Under the pieces are notes generated by a model, which did not search any database, was not told the origin of the DNA, and saw nothing but the letters and a program-made list of their open reading frames with translations. From an uncultured Bacteroidales bacterium (GTDB lineage Bacteria > Bacteroidota > Bacteroidia > Bacteroidales > Paludibacteraceae), in NCBI GenBank assembly GCA_946404495.1, contig CAMJDT010000014.1, positions 1 to 45,803 on the forward strand: a DNA stretch of 45,803 nucleotides. The letters are read 5' to 3'. The translations under genes and the position numbers were made by a program. Positions 38,401 through 45,803 of the stretch are shown in pieces; the stretch's first letter is position 1; each line of letters starts with the position of its first letter.

Positions 38401-39774
38401 CGTGAAGCTCAGATCCTGATCCTTGTATTTCTCTTCGGGCATCAGTCCCATTTCGGCCAGCCGCATATGTTCCACCACCAGCCTTAAGTTATTACTCGGA
38501 TCCACCGACGATAGATCTACCATCCCTTCAAAGTCGAAACTCAGTGCCGGGTCGCGCGCAACGATCTGTCCGGTGAAGACGCTGTCGGTCAACGAACCGT
38601 TGATGCGGATATTGCGATAGGTGTGATGATGTACGTGGGCCGACTGAATACGGGCTTTGGTGGTGAGCTGCAGCGGACGGTTCTTGTCCCACGTGCCGTT
38701 GGCAAAGGCATCAAAGCTGACGGTGCCCAACTCACTCGTGGCCAATAGTCGTCCTACGTTGAATCGCTTGGTGCCGACCTGCCCGTAGAATCGGATGCGG
38801 TCGAAGTCCTTGCCGAGTTGTACGTCGCCGTTGGTGGTGACCGTGCCGAGCTTGGTGACGAAAGCACCGTGCAGCGTCAGGCTGTCGATGCGACCGTCCA
38901 CCAGTCCGTGGTAGTGCATATCACCCAGGCGTTGAATCTCCTTTGGCAAGTGAATCGGTTGCTCGGTGAGCGTTGCGATGAGATCTTGCAGCAGCGAGTG
39001 GTTGGCGTATAGGTCCTTGAGGTCGGCGTGTACGCGTGCTTTCTCGCGCAGCAGAGGATCGATCACTTCCACGCGTCCCTCCAGCAGCTGCTGACCGCGG
39101 AAGAGCACCGTCAGGTCGTCGGCGCGTACGGAGTCTCTTGATCCGCGGAAGGCTCCGCTGAAGCGGATCTCCTTATTGAGCCAATCGGCCGTCAGACGCA
39201 GTCCCAACAGCTCCGCCTCGATGGTGTCGCTACTCAGTCGCGGCAGCGTCATCTCGGCGCTCAACTCGCTGAGCAGCACATCCGTACCCGTAGGCGCGTG
39301 ACGATAGCGTACGCGTGCATCGGTGAGGCGGATGTCGTCGATATTGAGCGTGAAGGGGAACTCTTTGCGCACGGTGTCCTCTTTTTGGAAAGCACGCATG
39401 AGGAAATCGAGGTTGGTGCCAAGGGAGTCTTGCTTCAGGTTAAAGTACGGCCGCTCGATGGCTACCAGCGGGAAATCCAACCGCTCCTCTTCGATGGCAA
39501 AGGGATTAAACTGCACCGTCAGCAACGGCACATAGGCCAGCGTGTCGCCCTCCTGGTCGCTCAGGTAGACGTCCGTCAGTTGCAGGCGGTTGAAGAAGGC
39601 GATGTCCACCTTCCCGACGCTCACTTCCGCGCCGAGACCTTCCGACAATGCCTCCGTCATGTAGCCTACCAGCGCCGTCTGCACCTTGCTCGAGCGCAGC
39701 GACAGCCATAGACTGCCGACTGTACCTATCAGGCACAGCACCAACACACCTACTATGACGCCTATTCGTTTCAA
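35491..39774 (-). CDS. tamB: TamB-like translocation and assembly module protein
   Basis: 1427 residues, an AsmA/TamB-superfamily protein spanning the periplasm that is implicated in lipid transport and outer-membrane protein assembly. An N-terminal transmembrane helix ([20 protein letters not shown], about 1-27) anchors it in the inner membrane; a long beta-rich region with repeated short strands follows; and the C-terminal DUF490/TamB domain (about 1030-1400) includes [56 protein letters not shown] and [31 protein letters not shown]. The basic tail [16 protein letters not shown] is typical of Bacteroidota members. It lies 1 nt after the endonuclease I stop. Gene symbol by family; the partner TamA is not in the window. 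Confidence 0.9.
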   Translation of the reverse strand: MKRIGVIVGVLVLCLIGTVGSLWLSLRSSKVQTALVGYMTEALSEGLGAEVSVGKVDIAFFNRLQLTDVYLSDQEGDTLAYVPLLTVQFNPFAIEEERLDFPLVAIERPYFNLKQDSLGTNLDFLMRAFQKEDTVRKEFPFTLNIDDIRLTDARVRYRHAPTGTDVLLSELSAEMTLPRLSSDTIEAELLGLRLTADWLNKEIRFSGAFRGSRDSVRADDLTVLFRGQQLLEGRVEVIDPLLREKARVHADLKDLYANHSLLQDLIATLTEQPIHLPKEIQRLGDMHYHGLVDGRIDSLTLHGAFVTKLGTVTTNGDVQLGKDFDRIRFYGQVGTKRFNVGRLLATSELGTVSFDAFANGTWDKNRPLQLTTKARIQSAHVHHHTYRNIRINGSLTDSVFTGQIVARDPALSFDFEGMVDLSSVDPSNNLRLVVEHMRLAEMGLMPEEKYKDQDLSFTLNASILTEGDEQQLLDRLNGYVIIDSLLFTANGLDYHMHQFKFLFDSGTESDNVRISSDILTAGISGQWRWTTLGNTLRGFAHQLFPEFVEPAHPVEGAPNDLDFYAYLHDLDPVMETVLLSNTIVNGKQIIKGFIHESSGTYSLQALAPSMENGNSEYQNLTLSLSNQPGEADLALKMRSHTIDPDSTQLLIEDIDIRLNLTARHDSIMVNLFFGEQSEPAFCVHTYLTRYAQKPLINVHLLPTTFSLNDTTWHIGDGHIEYNTYNRQLSVQQVALYSDNQHIQVDGTAGYSDDDSLSISLKNIEMNYLLQFVGVSRALSVEGQITGWMNLYSLFTNPFFEANVTIPHAVLNHTDMGALAAQATINPENKHVLIKGDLVENERTVGHVDGEVIPDEKYWELYINTDSANIEMINFWTQGMIEQIQGRAFGTIHVFGRKMDTWVTAKALAKDASLVIPFTGVRYFLSDSVIMDTTYISFPHVVIRDEEGHEGIVTGLLHHDRFNDFTFHISGRIDNMLAMNLAPDPETMYYGKAYANGRIDISGNDDEVNIDVSAITRKNTDFYLSIATASSASDNGFIHFVTREPEPVFLTNRARRQQRKQQKAAKPGAKLTLSMALEATPEAKLHLLLSDHSTDGIVCRGEGNLKLSFSGDEDVRLLGTFALVSGTFSYSLGNIVRRDFAISEGSSITWNGVAEDPVLNVTAKYRTTASLKDLFGEDVSAITSRSSVPVNCILTMTGKLSDPVLKFAIELPQSDESVAAQVRAAINTEEMLMRQVIYLLVFNRFYTPEYLNVGAEQGLNATYSLLSSTVTGQINAWLSRLTDIFTMGFNFRTDGEGSTATQEYEAQFQLNPVERLTINGNIGYRYNDITSRSPVFGDVDIEYGLIPSGKLRAKAFTHTVDKYSLREANTVQGVGFIFRHDYNWGDARKNRMIRKARKAHQQQKSNTSGIQAVSTDSIPPTAPKPEEK

Positions 39775-39775
39775 C

Positions 39776-41593
39776 TCACTGTATCAGTTTGATCGTTTGG
39801 CTTTTCTCTTTATCATTCAGTTGAATGAGGATCAGTCCGCGCGGCAGGTTCAGTCGCAGATCCGACTCGCTGAGGCGAGGTACGTAGTATAGCATCCTGC
39901 CTTGTGCATCCCATATGCGCAGCGTGGCACCCGCCGGCATTCCGCTCAGCGCGATCGCTCCGTCCTCAATGCGGTACTCCCAGTCCGGGAAGGGTACAAA
40001 CGTGTGACCCGTCCATCCGGCCTCGGTGTAGAACACGCCTTCTTCCGACGACGGCATATCCGTGGGTGTGACGGTGTAGTAATACACAGTATTCGGCTGC
40101 AACCCCGTCACCTGATGTTGTAGCACGTTGCCTACATTCATCGGATAGCCGTTTTCATGACTCACCACCGTCACCTCGCCGCCCGTCACGGCCTCCACGG
40201 AGAAGATGAAGACGCGCTGCTTGTTCTGCAATGTTTCGATCTTCAGCGTCTGCGCACCGTTTTGTGCAGGAACGGGTATGACATAGACGACATCGCTTGC
40301 GGTTGTCAGTATCGTGTCGCGCACCGTACCGATCGAGATAGCCAATCGGGCATTGCTGTCGGTCTTGTATTGTCTGGCGCGGATGCGAACTTCTCCGTCG
40401 GTGGTGAAGGTAAGACCGGTATAGATGAGCGCACCCGTCTGGCTGCCTGAACCCAGTCGAATAGCCGGTTCGCCTACGCCGTTTTCCTCGCCCGTCTGCG
40501 TATAGCCGCTCTTCTGTGCACCGTTGCCGGCCGCCGAATTGAGGATGACCACTTCAGGCACACCGCTTACTGATTTCTCATATACATCTACCGTGTAGCT
40601 CGCCGCGTTGGCGGATGTCCAGTGCAGGATGGCCGAGTTGGCGTGTATGTCCGTCACGGGTTCCAAACGGAACTCCGGCAGGACGATAGGCGTCGTGGTC
40701 GTATCCGTCGCTGTCGTATCCGGAGGTAGACTGCCGTCGCAGTTATCGATCGTTTCCGCTGTCACCCGCTGACCTTGCAGCGTACCCCAGATATACTCCG
40801 CCAGACACGGATGATCGATAAACGGGTTTCTGTTATGCTGATATTGATAGATCGCCTCGTTGCGGTCCAACTCCTTCTGCGATACGGGGTCTTGACGATG
40901 CCATTTCATCATCAGACTCACGGCGTAGGGGGTCAGACCGGTGATGCCGTTGTTGCGGGTGAACATCACACTGCCGTCCGAACCGTTCAGGGCAACCGTT
41001 CTGTAGCGCGCTACCATGTAGAAGTAGGCACGGGCAAAATCGCCCTTGTATTCGTCAGCAACCTCAAACACCGTTCCCGTATAGCCGGCAAAGGTGCTCT
41101 GACCCAACTTACCGGTGGCCTGCGAACTCAGATACGTACCGCCGGAACACTCACCCAAGGGATGATTGCCGCGCTGATTATTGACCTTGCCGTCTGTAGG
41201 GATGACGTGGAAGGCATCTGATTTCATCGGGCTGCCGTTGAACCACGACTGCGGCACGGAGTGTTCGCGGTTGTAGCAGTCGCATACCTGCCGATAACTG
41301 CCGCACTTGTTCTGCCCGTGTACAAACGTGCAGGTCGAGTACATATCCCACACCTCGTTCGTTCCGGGTCGAACGTCGGAAGTGGGGTAGACGGTGTAGA
41401 GTCCGTCATAGCCCACATCGGTGTGACCTTTGATGGTCTCATATAGTGCTGCGAGGATTCCGTCCCCCTGTTGGTTGACGACTCGGCTGTAGTAGCCTTG
41501 CGGTTCTGCAGCACTGATCGTGCCCGATAGCAGCACGGCGACTATCACAGCCGCTATTATCCGAACACGATATGTCATTTCATTTGTTTTCAT
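39776..41593 (-). CDS. Secreted endonuclease I with T9SS-type C-terminus
   Basis: 605 residues. An N-terminal basic and hydrophobic segment (about 8-28, VRIIAAVIVAVLLSGTISAA) is the signal peptide. The endonuclease I domain (PF04231 type, about 30-275) shows CDCYNREHSVPQSWF, the His-Ser-Pro-Trp metal and catalytic motif, and DAFHVIPTDGKVNNQRGNHP with the second conserved His/Asn set; several Cys pairs suit extracytoplasmic disulphides. The region from about 305 holds FN3-like strands and a jelly-roll-like section (GYTQTGEENGVGEPAIRLGS). The C-terminal 70 residues (ATLRIWDAQGRMLYYVPRL, LNLPRGLILIQLNDKEKSQTIKLIQ) match a T9SS sorting domain. I infer a secreted, nutrient-scavenging or biofilm DNase. 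It lies 48 nt after truA. Confidence 0.88.
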   Translation of the reverse strand: MKTNEMTYRVRIIAAVIVAVLLSGTISAAEPQGYYSRVVNQQGDGILAALYETIKGHTDVGYDGLYTVYPTSDVRPGTNEVWDMYSTCTFVHGQNKCGSYRQVCDCYNREHSVPQSWFNGSPMKSDAFHVIPTDGKVNNQRGNHPLGECSGGTYLSSQATGKLGQSTFAGYTGTVFEVADEYKGDFARAYFYMVARYRTVALNGSDGSVMFTRNNGITGLTPYAVSLMMKWHRQDPVSQKELDRNEAIYQYQHNRNPFIDHPCLAEYIWGTLQGQRVTAETIDNCDGSLPPDTTATDTTTTPIVLPEFRLEPVTDIHANSAILHWTSANAASYTVDVYEKSVSGVPEVVILNSAAGNGAQKSGYTQTGEENGVGEPAIRLGSGSQTGALIYTGLTFTTDGEVRIRARQYKTDSNARLAISIGTVRDTILTTASDVVYVIPVPAQNGAQTLKIETLQNKQRVFIFSVEAVTGGEVTVVSHENGYPMNVGNVLQHQVTGLQPNTVYYYTVTPTDMPSSEEGVFYTEAGWTGHTFVPFPDWEYRIEDGAIALSGMPAGATLRIWDAQGRMLYYVPRLSESDLRLNLPRGLILIQLNDKEKSQTIKLIQ

Positions 41594-41623
41594 CTTTTGT
41601 GTGTTTTTATTTTATGGTATTTT

Positions 41624-41658
41624 CCTTTCACCTTTCACCTTTCACCTTTCACCTTTCA
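41624..41658. repeat. Octamer repeat at the truA 3' end
   Basis: Four perfect copies of GAAAGGTG in truA sense (minus strand) followed by GAAAGG. The truA stop codon TGA is one of the repeat's TGA triplets. Confidence 0.7.
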
Positions 41659-42421
41659 ACTCCTTCGGATATTGTATATCCGTCAGGAACAGTCCCTCCG
41701 CCGGAGCGGACTGACCGGCCGCGGAACGGCTCCGTGCATCCAGTACGGTCTGAAATTCGGCGATGCTCATTCGTCCGCGTCCTATCTCCAGGAGTGTTCC
41801 TACCACAGCGCGCACCATATTTCGTAGGAAACGGTCGGCGGAGATGGTGAATACATATTCGTATTCCAGTCCCGGGTCTTCGGCGATCCGCTGTCCCCAC
41901 TCGGCGCGGGTGACGGTGCAGATAGTGGTCTTGCTCGCCGCATGCGACCGGCAGAACGACTGAAAATCGTGCGTGCCTATCATCAGCGCTGCGGCTTGGT
42001 TCATCTTTTCATAGTCTAAGTTGTCAGTCACGCGGGCAGTTCGGTCACTCAGAAACGGCTCCTTCCGTGTCGTCAGATAGTATCGGTAGGTTCGTTGGAC
42101 GGCTGAAAATCGGGCGTGAGCCTCGTCCCGCACGGGGATGATCTCGCGCACGGCGATCGATGCCGGCAATAGGCCATTCAACCTATGGCAGATCGTCTGC
42201 CGCTCCGCTGCATCCCACTGCGCCTCCTCGTCGAAGTGAGCGAACATCACCAGTGCATGCACTCCTGCATCTGTCCGGCCGGCAAAGGTCAGCCGTACTT
42301 CGTGACGCAATATCGTCATCATCGCTCCCTCCAGCACCTCCTGAACGGTCACACCATTCGGCTGCACCTGCGAACCGTGGAAATCACTTCCGCGGTACGA
42401 GAATCTTACGAAGTAACGCAT
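41642..42421 (-). CDS. truA: tRNA pseudouridine(38-40) synthase TruA
   Basis: Isomerises uridines 38-40 in the anticodon arm. 259 residues. The catalytic Asp lies in TFAGRTDAGVHALVMFAHFD (about 50-70); FRYYLTTRKEP-type and RFLRNMVRAVVGTLLEIGRGRM are the other conserved segments. The N-terminus MRYFVRFSYRGSDFHGSQ is the normal TruA start, so the 38-nt overlap with the end of the flippase gene appears real. The last residues (KELKGER) are read from the octamer repeat, so the C-terminus varies with that repeat. Confidence 0.94.
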   Translation of the reverse strand: MRYFVRFSYRGSDFHGSQVQPNGVTVQEVLEGAMMTILRHEVRLTFAGRTDAGVHALVMFAHFDEEAQWDAAERQTICHRLNGLLPASIAVREIIPVRDEAHARFSAVQRTYRYYLTTRKEPFLSDRTARVTDNLDYEKMNQAAALMIGTHDFQSFCRSHAASKTTICTVTRAEWGQRIAEDPGLEYEYVFTISADRFLRNMVRAVVGTLLEIGRGRMSIAEFQTVLDARSRSAAGQSAPAEGLFLTDIQYPKELKGER

Positions 42422-43877
42422 TGATCTCCTCCGATAAGTTAGCTTTATACGCGATCCACATTCCTCCGCCTATGATCACAACGGTGCGTACGATGCTGCT
42501 CAGCCAGATATTCATATCCCCGCTCAGCCGCAGTAGGCCTTCGTTCACCACAAACAGCGCCCCCGCCAGTAGCAGCATCCATATCTGCTTACGGCTGAAG
42601 GGTGAGGTCTTGGTAGCAATCAGCACCGTGGATACCACCATAGTGAAATATACCGCATAGCATACCAGCGTGCTCAGCGCCGCACCGTTCATGCCCCAAC
42701 GGGGAATTAACAGCGAGTTGGATACGATCAGTCCTGCCGTCAGCAGGAACGAGAACAGCAGCGAGAACCCGTAGTAATGCGAGTAACTCAGCGTAGCGTT
42801 CGTGATATTAAACACCGCCATCGTCAGGTGCGCCAGCATCAGTATCAGTACCGTCTCTCTGGCCGTGCCGTAGATCTCGCCGTTGGGGATGACGTGGTAG
42901 ATAAGGTCCACATTCACCCACACGAGCAGCAGTATGAAACTGCCCACCAGTAGTAGGTTGCTGCAGCATTGTTGCATCAGTTGCGAACACTGCCCGCGGT
43001 CCTCCTGCTTCATGGCTGCGGCCAGTTGCGGCGAGGCGATAGCTGTCATACTTCGATACGGGATCGATACCATCACCGCGATATTGGTCGCGATCTTGAA
43101 TATACCCGTGAAACTCAGTCCCATCTTTGCCGTAATGAACAGCGCTGACAGGATTGGTGCCAAGCCGTTGGCCAAGGCCGTCAGTAGCAGCAGAAGCGAG
43201 TATCTTACGTACTGCTTCACTACCGTCTTGTTCTCACTCAGGAACGTCCAATCGGGCTTCAGATCCAGCGGTTCCAGGCGGAAGAGATAGACGAGGTTGA
43301 TGAGCGAAGCGATTGCATAGACGCCGCAGATAGATACCATGAATCCGTCCATCGACAGCACACCTGCGGCATACAGCAGATACACCACCAGCAGTCCGAC
43401 CCGTACACCAATCTCCCGTACCGCCCGCGGCAGTACGATATGCATCAGCACGTTGGCATTGGTCTCAAAGATAGTCTGATACAGCATGAAGAACGACAGC
43501 GGCAGCAGCAGGTAGTAGTAGTGCACAAATAGCGGCGACTTCTGACCAAACCACGCGCCTATCGGCATCCGGCAGAGATAAAAAATCAGACTGAATACCA
43601 GGAAGCCTAATAGCGGTACCAATAGCGTCCAAAGGAAGAACCCGTGATGGCCTCTGTCGTTCTTGAAGTACGGGAAGAATCGGATGATCGAACTCGAGGT
43701 GCCTAACTGTGCCAATGAGATGAAGAACGTGGCAGCATCGATCATCGCGCCTACCAGTCCCACCTCCTCGGTCGTCAGGAAACGGGTCTGCACAAACAGC
43801 GTAGTCAGGGCGCCTATCGCTACCCCGATATAGGTAACGATAGTGCCCGTGATACTCTGTTTTGCAATTACGCCCAT
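42384..43877 (-). CDS. MOP-superfamily polysaccharide flippase
   Basis: 497 residues with about 12-14 transmembrane helices, hydrophobic along nearly the whole length, starting MGVIAKQSITGTIVTYIGVAIGALTTLF. The arrangement and N-terminal segment (FVQTRFLTTEEVGLVG) are those of Wzx-like oligosaccharide or lipopolysaccharide flippases of the polysaccharide transporter branch (MATE relatives). It probably flips lipid-linked glycans across the inner membrane; the substrate cannot be read from sequence. No glycosyltransferases are adjacent, which is unusual for Wzx but common for this lone Bacteroidales form, as I recall. It starts 21 nt after the FKBP gene and overlaps truA by 38 nt. Confidence 0.85.
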   Translation of the reverse strand: MGVIAKQSITGTIVTYIGVAIGALTTLFVQTRFLTTEEVGLVGAMIDAATFFISLAQLGTSSSIIRFFPYFKNDRGHHGFFLWTLLVPLLGFLVFSLIFYLCRMPIGAWFGQKSPLFVHYYYLLLPLSFFMLYQTIFETNANVLMHIVLPRAVREIGVRVGLLVVYLLYAAGVLSMDGFMVSICGVYAIASLINLVYLFRLEPLDLKPDWTFLSENKTVVKQYVRYSLLLLLTALANGLAPILSALFITAKMGLSFTGIFKIATNIAVMVSIPYRSMTAIASPQLAAAMKQEDRGQCSQLMQQCCSNLLLVGSFILLLVWVNVDLIYHVIPNGEIYGTARETVLILMLAHLTMAVFNITNATLSYSHYYGFSLLFSFLLTAGLIVSNSLLIPRWGMNGAALSTLVCYAVYFTMVVSTVLIATKTSPFSRKQIWMLLLAGALFVVNEGLLRLSGDMNIWLSSIVRTVVIIGGGMWIAYKANLSEEINALLRKILVPRK

Positions 43878-43880
43878 CTA

Positions 43881-43909
43881 CCTTTCACTTTTCACTTTTC
43901 ACTTTTCAA
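43881..43909. repeat. Octamer repeat at the FKBP 3' end
   Basis: In FKBP sense (minus strand) the tandem is AAAAGTGA repeated three times, ending AAAGGTAG. The FKBP stop codon TGA is the first TGA of the repeat. Confidence 0.65.
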
Positions 43910-45158
43910 TTCCGAGCAGCTCTACCTCAAAAATGAGTGCGCTGTAAGGCGGGATCTCCTGACCCGCGCCGCGCTCGCCGTAAGCGAGTTGGTAGGGGAT
44001 AAAGAAGCGGAACTTACTGCCTACGGGCATCAGTTGCACGCCTTCGGTCCAACCCTTGATTACTTGGTTCAGACCAAACACGATCGGCTCGCCTCTCTCG
44101 TAACTGCTGTCGAATACTGTTCCGTCAATCAGTGTACCGTGGTAGTGTACCTTCACGCGGTCGGTAGCCGACGGCTTCGGACCCTTACCCAAGGTCAGGA
44201 TCTCGTATTGCAGGCCGCTTTCGGTCACATTCACACCCTCTTTCTGGGCGTTCTCAGCCAGGAAAGCCTCGCCCTGACCCTTGGTGTCACCGTAGCGCAG
44301 ACGATCCATCGTGGTCTGCAGGTACTCGTTGGCCTCCGGGCCGGTCATCATATCCTCAAAGCGGCTCAGACCGTTGATCATACCTTGCTCGATGAGTGCG
44401 AAGTTGAAGTCGATGGTCTCGATTCCCATGAATCCGTCCTTCTCGTTCTTGCGGATGTCCGTACCGATCATTTCGGCTACCTCCACCAGTTGCGGATATT
44501 TCAGTTTGCTCTTCAGGCCGAGGTTCATGTATTTCACAAACTCCTTCGTCTGCTCGCCGTTCTCGTCGTCGGTGAGCACGCGCTCGCGGATTGTATTACC
44601 CTGGAACATACCGAAGGCGAAGTTCAGACTGTCCGTGAAGTTCTTCAGCGCTACTTTCTGAGCCTTCTCGGGCATCTTACCCGTGATGGCTTTGCCGGCC
44701 TTCGTGTCGGAGTGACCGGACTGATATACAGCCCACTGCTGCTGGAAGAAACTCGTAGCTTGCTCCAGCGTCATCACACTCGTGTCACCCTGGATGCCGT
44801 TCATCATACCTTGCAGCAGCATCTTTTCGTTCAGCGTCCATGCCTCGTTCTCTACCAGACCCTTCTTCTCCCAGGATTTGATAGCCATACCTTGGCTCTT
44901 ACCTACATTGGCGGCGTCGCTCAGCTCTTCCACCTGGTTGTTGTAACCGCGCTCCAGGCCTTCCATCATTTCGCCTACAGCCTCGTTGGTGCTGTCGTTG
45001 GCCAGATAACGCATCTTCAGGTAGTCACCGTAGCCGTGACCCCAACTGTAGTTCAGACTGTCTTCCACCGTGCTCAGTACCACGGTCTTGGGTTGGTACG
45101 TATTGCCGCACGAAATCATAGCCAATGCAGCAAGTACCAGTAAACTCATTTTTTTCAT
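43899..45158 (-). CDS. FKBP-type peptidyl-prolyl isomerase lipoprotein
   Basis: 419 residues. The lipobox AMISC (Cys17) follows a short hydrophobic signal ([17 protein letters not shown]), so it is a lipoprotein. Two similar N-terminal dimerisation-type domains appear: about 30-160 ([17 protein letters not shown]) and about 175-300 ([17 protein letters not shown]), each with an [14 protein letters not shown] or [14 protein letters not shown] helix. The C-terminal FKBP domain (about 320-418) includes [51 protein letters not shown] and [19 protein letters not shown], with the aromatic pocket residues intact. A typical Mip/FkpA protein has one dimerisation domain, so the doubled form could be an internal pseudo-dimer. 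First gene of the long envelope operon. Confidence 0.93.
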   Translation of the reverse strand: MKKMSLLVLAALAMISCGNTYQPKTVVLSTVEDSLNYSWGHGYGDYLKMRYLANDSTNEAVGEMMEGLERGYNNQVEELSDAANVGKSQGMAIKSWEKKGLVENEAWTLNEKMLLQGMMNGIQGDTSVMTLEQATSFFQQQWAVYQSGHSDTKAGKAITGKMPEKAQKVALKNFTDSLNFAFGMFQGNTIRERVLTDDENGEQTKEFVKYMNLGLKSKLKYPQLVEVAEMIGTDIRKNEKDGFMGIETIDFNFALIEQGMINGLSRFEDMMTGPEANEYLQTTMDRLRYGDTKGQGEAFLAENAQKEGVNVTESGLQYEILTLGKGPKPSATDRVKVHYHGTLIDGTVFDSSYERGEPIVFGLNQVIKGWTEGVQLMPVGSKFRFFIPYQLAYGERGAGQEIPPYSALIFEVELLGIEK

Positions 45159-45159
45159 C

Positions 45160-45307
45160 GTTTTGTTTTTATAAATTAGTTTAAAAAATATTACCAGTCT
45201 TTATAGTTTTGTTTTGTTTTTATAAATTAATTTAAAAAATATTACCAGTCTTTATAGTTTTGTTTTGTTTTTATAAATTAATTTAAAAAATATTACCGGT
45301 CTTTATA
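45160..45307. repeat. Three tandem 46-51 bp repeats in the FKBP 5' leader
   Basis: Copies at 45160-45205 (46 bp, lacking one GTTTT unit), 45206-45256 and 45257-45307 (51 bp each). Copies 2 and 3 differ at one base (CCAGTC against CCGGTC). The first copy differs by the missing GTTTT and by TTAGTTT for TTAATTT. They are non-coding and lie between the promoter and the FKBP ATG, so all would be transcribed. Confidence 0.85.
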
Positions 45308-45364
45308 TTAATTCTTAATTCCCTTTTATTGCACACGCGTTCGCCTGCGCGTAAATTTAGCCCG

Positions 45365-45396
45365 CAAAGGTACGACTTTTTTTTCATTTACGCAAA
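45365..45396 (-). promoter_or_regulatory. Bacteroidetes promoter of the FKBP-flippase-truA-endonuclease-tamB-uvrB operon
   Basis: Minus-strand TTTG (45393-45396), 20 nt, TACCTTTG (45365-45372). The transcription start should be near 45359, making a leader of about 200 nt that contains the tandem repeats. Confidence 0.8.
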
Positions 45397-45468
45397 TAAA
45401 AATGCACTTTTCTGCATAAAACAGTGATTTTTGTACCAAAAGATCCTTTTCGGCCTTTCAACTGGGGA

Positions 45469-45494
45469 CCCCGAAAATCTGCTGATTTTTGGGG
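45469..45494. repeat. Palindromic repeat, right copy
   Basis: Arms CCCCGAAAATC and GATTTTTGGGG around the loop TGCT; a near match to 252-276. Translation in one frame gives KSADFWG, as it does in the left copy. Confidence 0.6.
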
Positions 45495-45495
45495 A

Positions 45496-45575
45496 GAGTG
45501 GGGCCCCCAAAGAGCTTTGCTCGAATGGGGTGTCAGAGTGGGGCCCCCAAAGAGCTTTGCTCGAATGGGGTGTCA
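45496..45575. repeat. Two tandem 40-bp direct repeats
   Basis: Two identical copies (45496-45535 and 45536-45575) starting GAGTGGGGCCCCCAAAGAGC and ending GAATGGGGTGTCA, followed by a partial third (45576-45590, GAGTGGAGGCCCAAG). Each contains GGGGCCCC and, on the minus strand, GAGC/GCTC around AAA, so each transcript could form a hairpin. Confidence 0.85.
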
Positions 45576-45658
45576 GAGTGGAGGCCCAAGTAGCCCGTTG
45601 ATTTAGCAACGCGGTATCAACTCTTGCGATCTTGGAGCCGAACACGACGCCGAGCCAT

Positions 45659-45702
45659 TCTCGAGACTTTCTCGAGACTTTCTCGAGAGTTTTTCGAGAC
45701 TT
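45659..45702. repeat. 11-bp tandem repeat CTCGAGACTTT
   Basis: Four imperfect units of CTCGAGACTTT (one with GAGAGTTT and one with TTCGAGACTTT). Each contains the palindrome CTCGAG or a variant. Confidence 0.75.
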
Positions 45703-45803
45703 TTTGCGGACCTTTTCGATCCGTTTCCGAACCGATCCTAGACTTTTCCCGTGTCTTATCCTGAAATAGGTTTACTCATAAAACTAACATAAATGTACAA
45801 TTT

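Larger units (their letters stand above)
45397..45803. other. Non-coding repeat-rich segment at the right edge
   Basis: I find no convincing gene. The short open frames crossing it are translations of repeats. It contains the palindrome (45469-45494), the 40-bp direct repeats and the 11-bp tandem described separately, then A/T-rich sequence to the end. Confidence 0.5.

Overview
The window looks like a chromosomal segment of a member of the order Bacteroidales. The main evidence is nine promoters of the Bacteroidetes primary sigma-factor type (TTTG, about 20 nt, TAnnTTTG), several Bacteroidota-style secreted proteins with C-terminal sorting regions like those of the type IX secretion system (T9SS), a FloA/NfeD pair, and A/T-rich low-complexity repeats between genes. 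I cannot name the genus from sequence alone. There are no rRNA or tRNA genes, no CRISPR array and no recognisable insertion sequence or phage. Most genes are housekeeping, in tight operons with 4-nt ATGA overlaps.

Layout. 1-3.5 kb: a repetitive YD-like exported protein, two tandem terminators, and a bicistron of very small membrane proteins (minus). 3.6-4.8 kb: rfbB (plus). 4.8-11.4 kb: a minus-strand run nfeD, floA, omega-amidase-like, recJ, tdk, priA. 11.5-13.5 kb: an exported von Willebrand A protein behind a textbook sigma-54 promoter (plus). 13.5-15.4 kb: an RlmI-like methyltransferase and a DEDD exonuclease (minus), whose promoter interlocks with that of a membrane-anchored LytTR regulator. 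15.5-18.3 kb: LytTR, upp, dprA, DUF2147 (plus). 18.3-24.3 kb: HIT, greA with a structured leader and a 38-codon ORF, miaB, nagB, glgB, YhcH family (minus). 24.4-28.4 kb: YgjP-like peptidase, GHL10-type hydrolase, recF, and a sigma-54 response regulator without a DNA-binding domain (minus).

28.5-33.4 kb (plus) is the most unusual part: a four-gene operon encoding an exported caspase-like protease, a lipoprotein with a beta-sandwich-like C-terminus, an exported TPR-CHAT protein (a second clan CD protease fold) and a small anchored membrane protein. All four products appear directed to the envelope, which suggests a periplasmic proteolytic relay of unknown purpose. 

33.4-45.2 kb (minus) is an envelope and repair operon: FKBP lipoprotein, flippase, truA, secreted endonuclease I, tamB, uvrB. 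Its promoter is followed by three tandem copies of a 46-51 bp repeat in the 5' leader. The last 600 bases are non-coding and repetitive. They share a palindromic repeat with the first 300 bases of the window.

Regulatory themes: one consensus sigma-54 promoter and one sigma-54 activator lie in the same window; a leader with a short ORF and hairpins precedes greA; and octamer repeats supply the stop codons of several genes.
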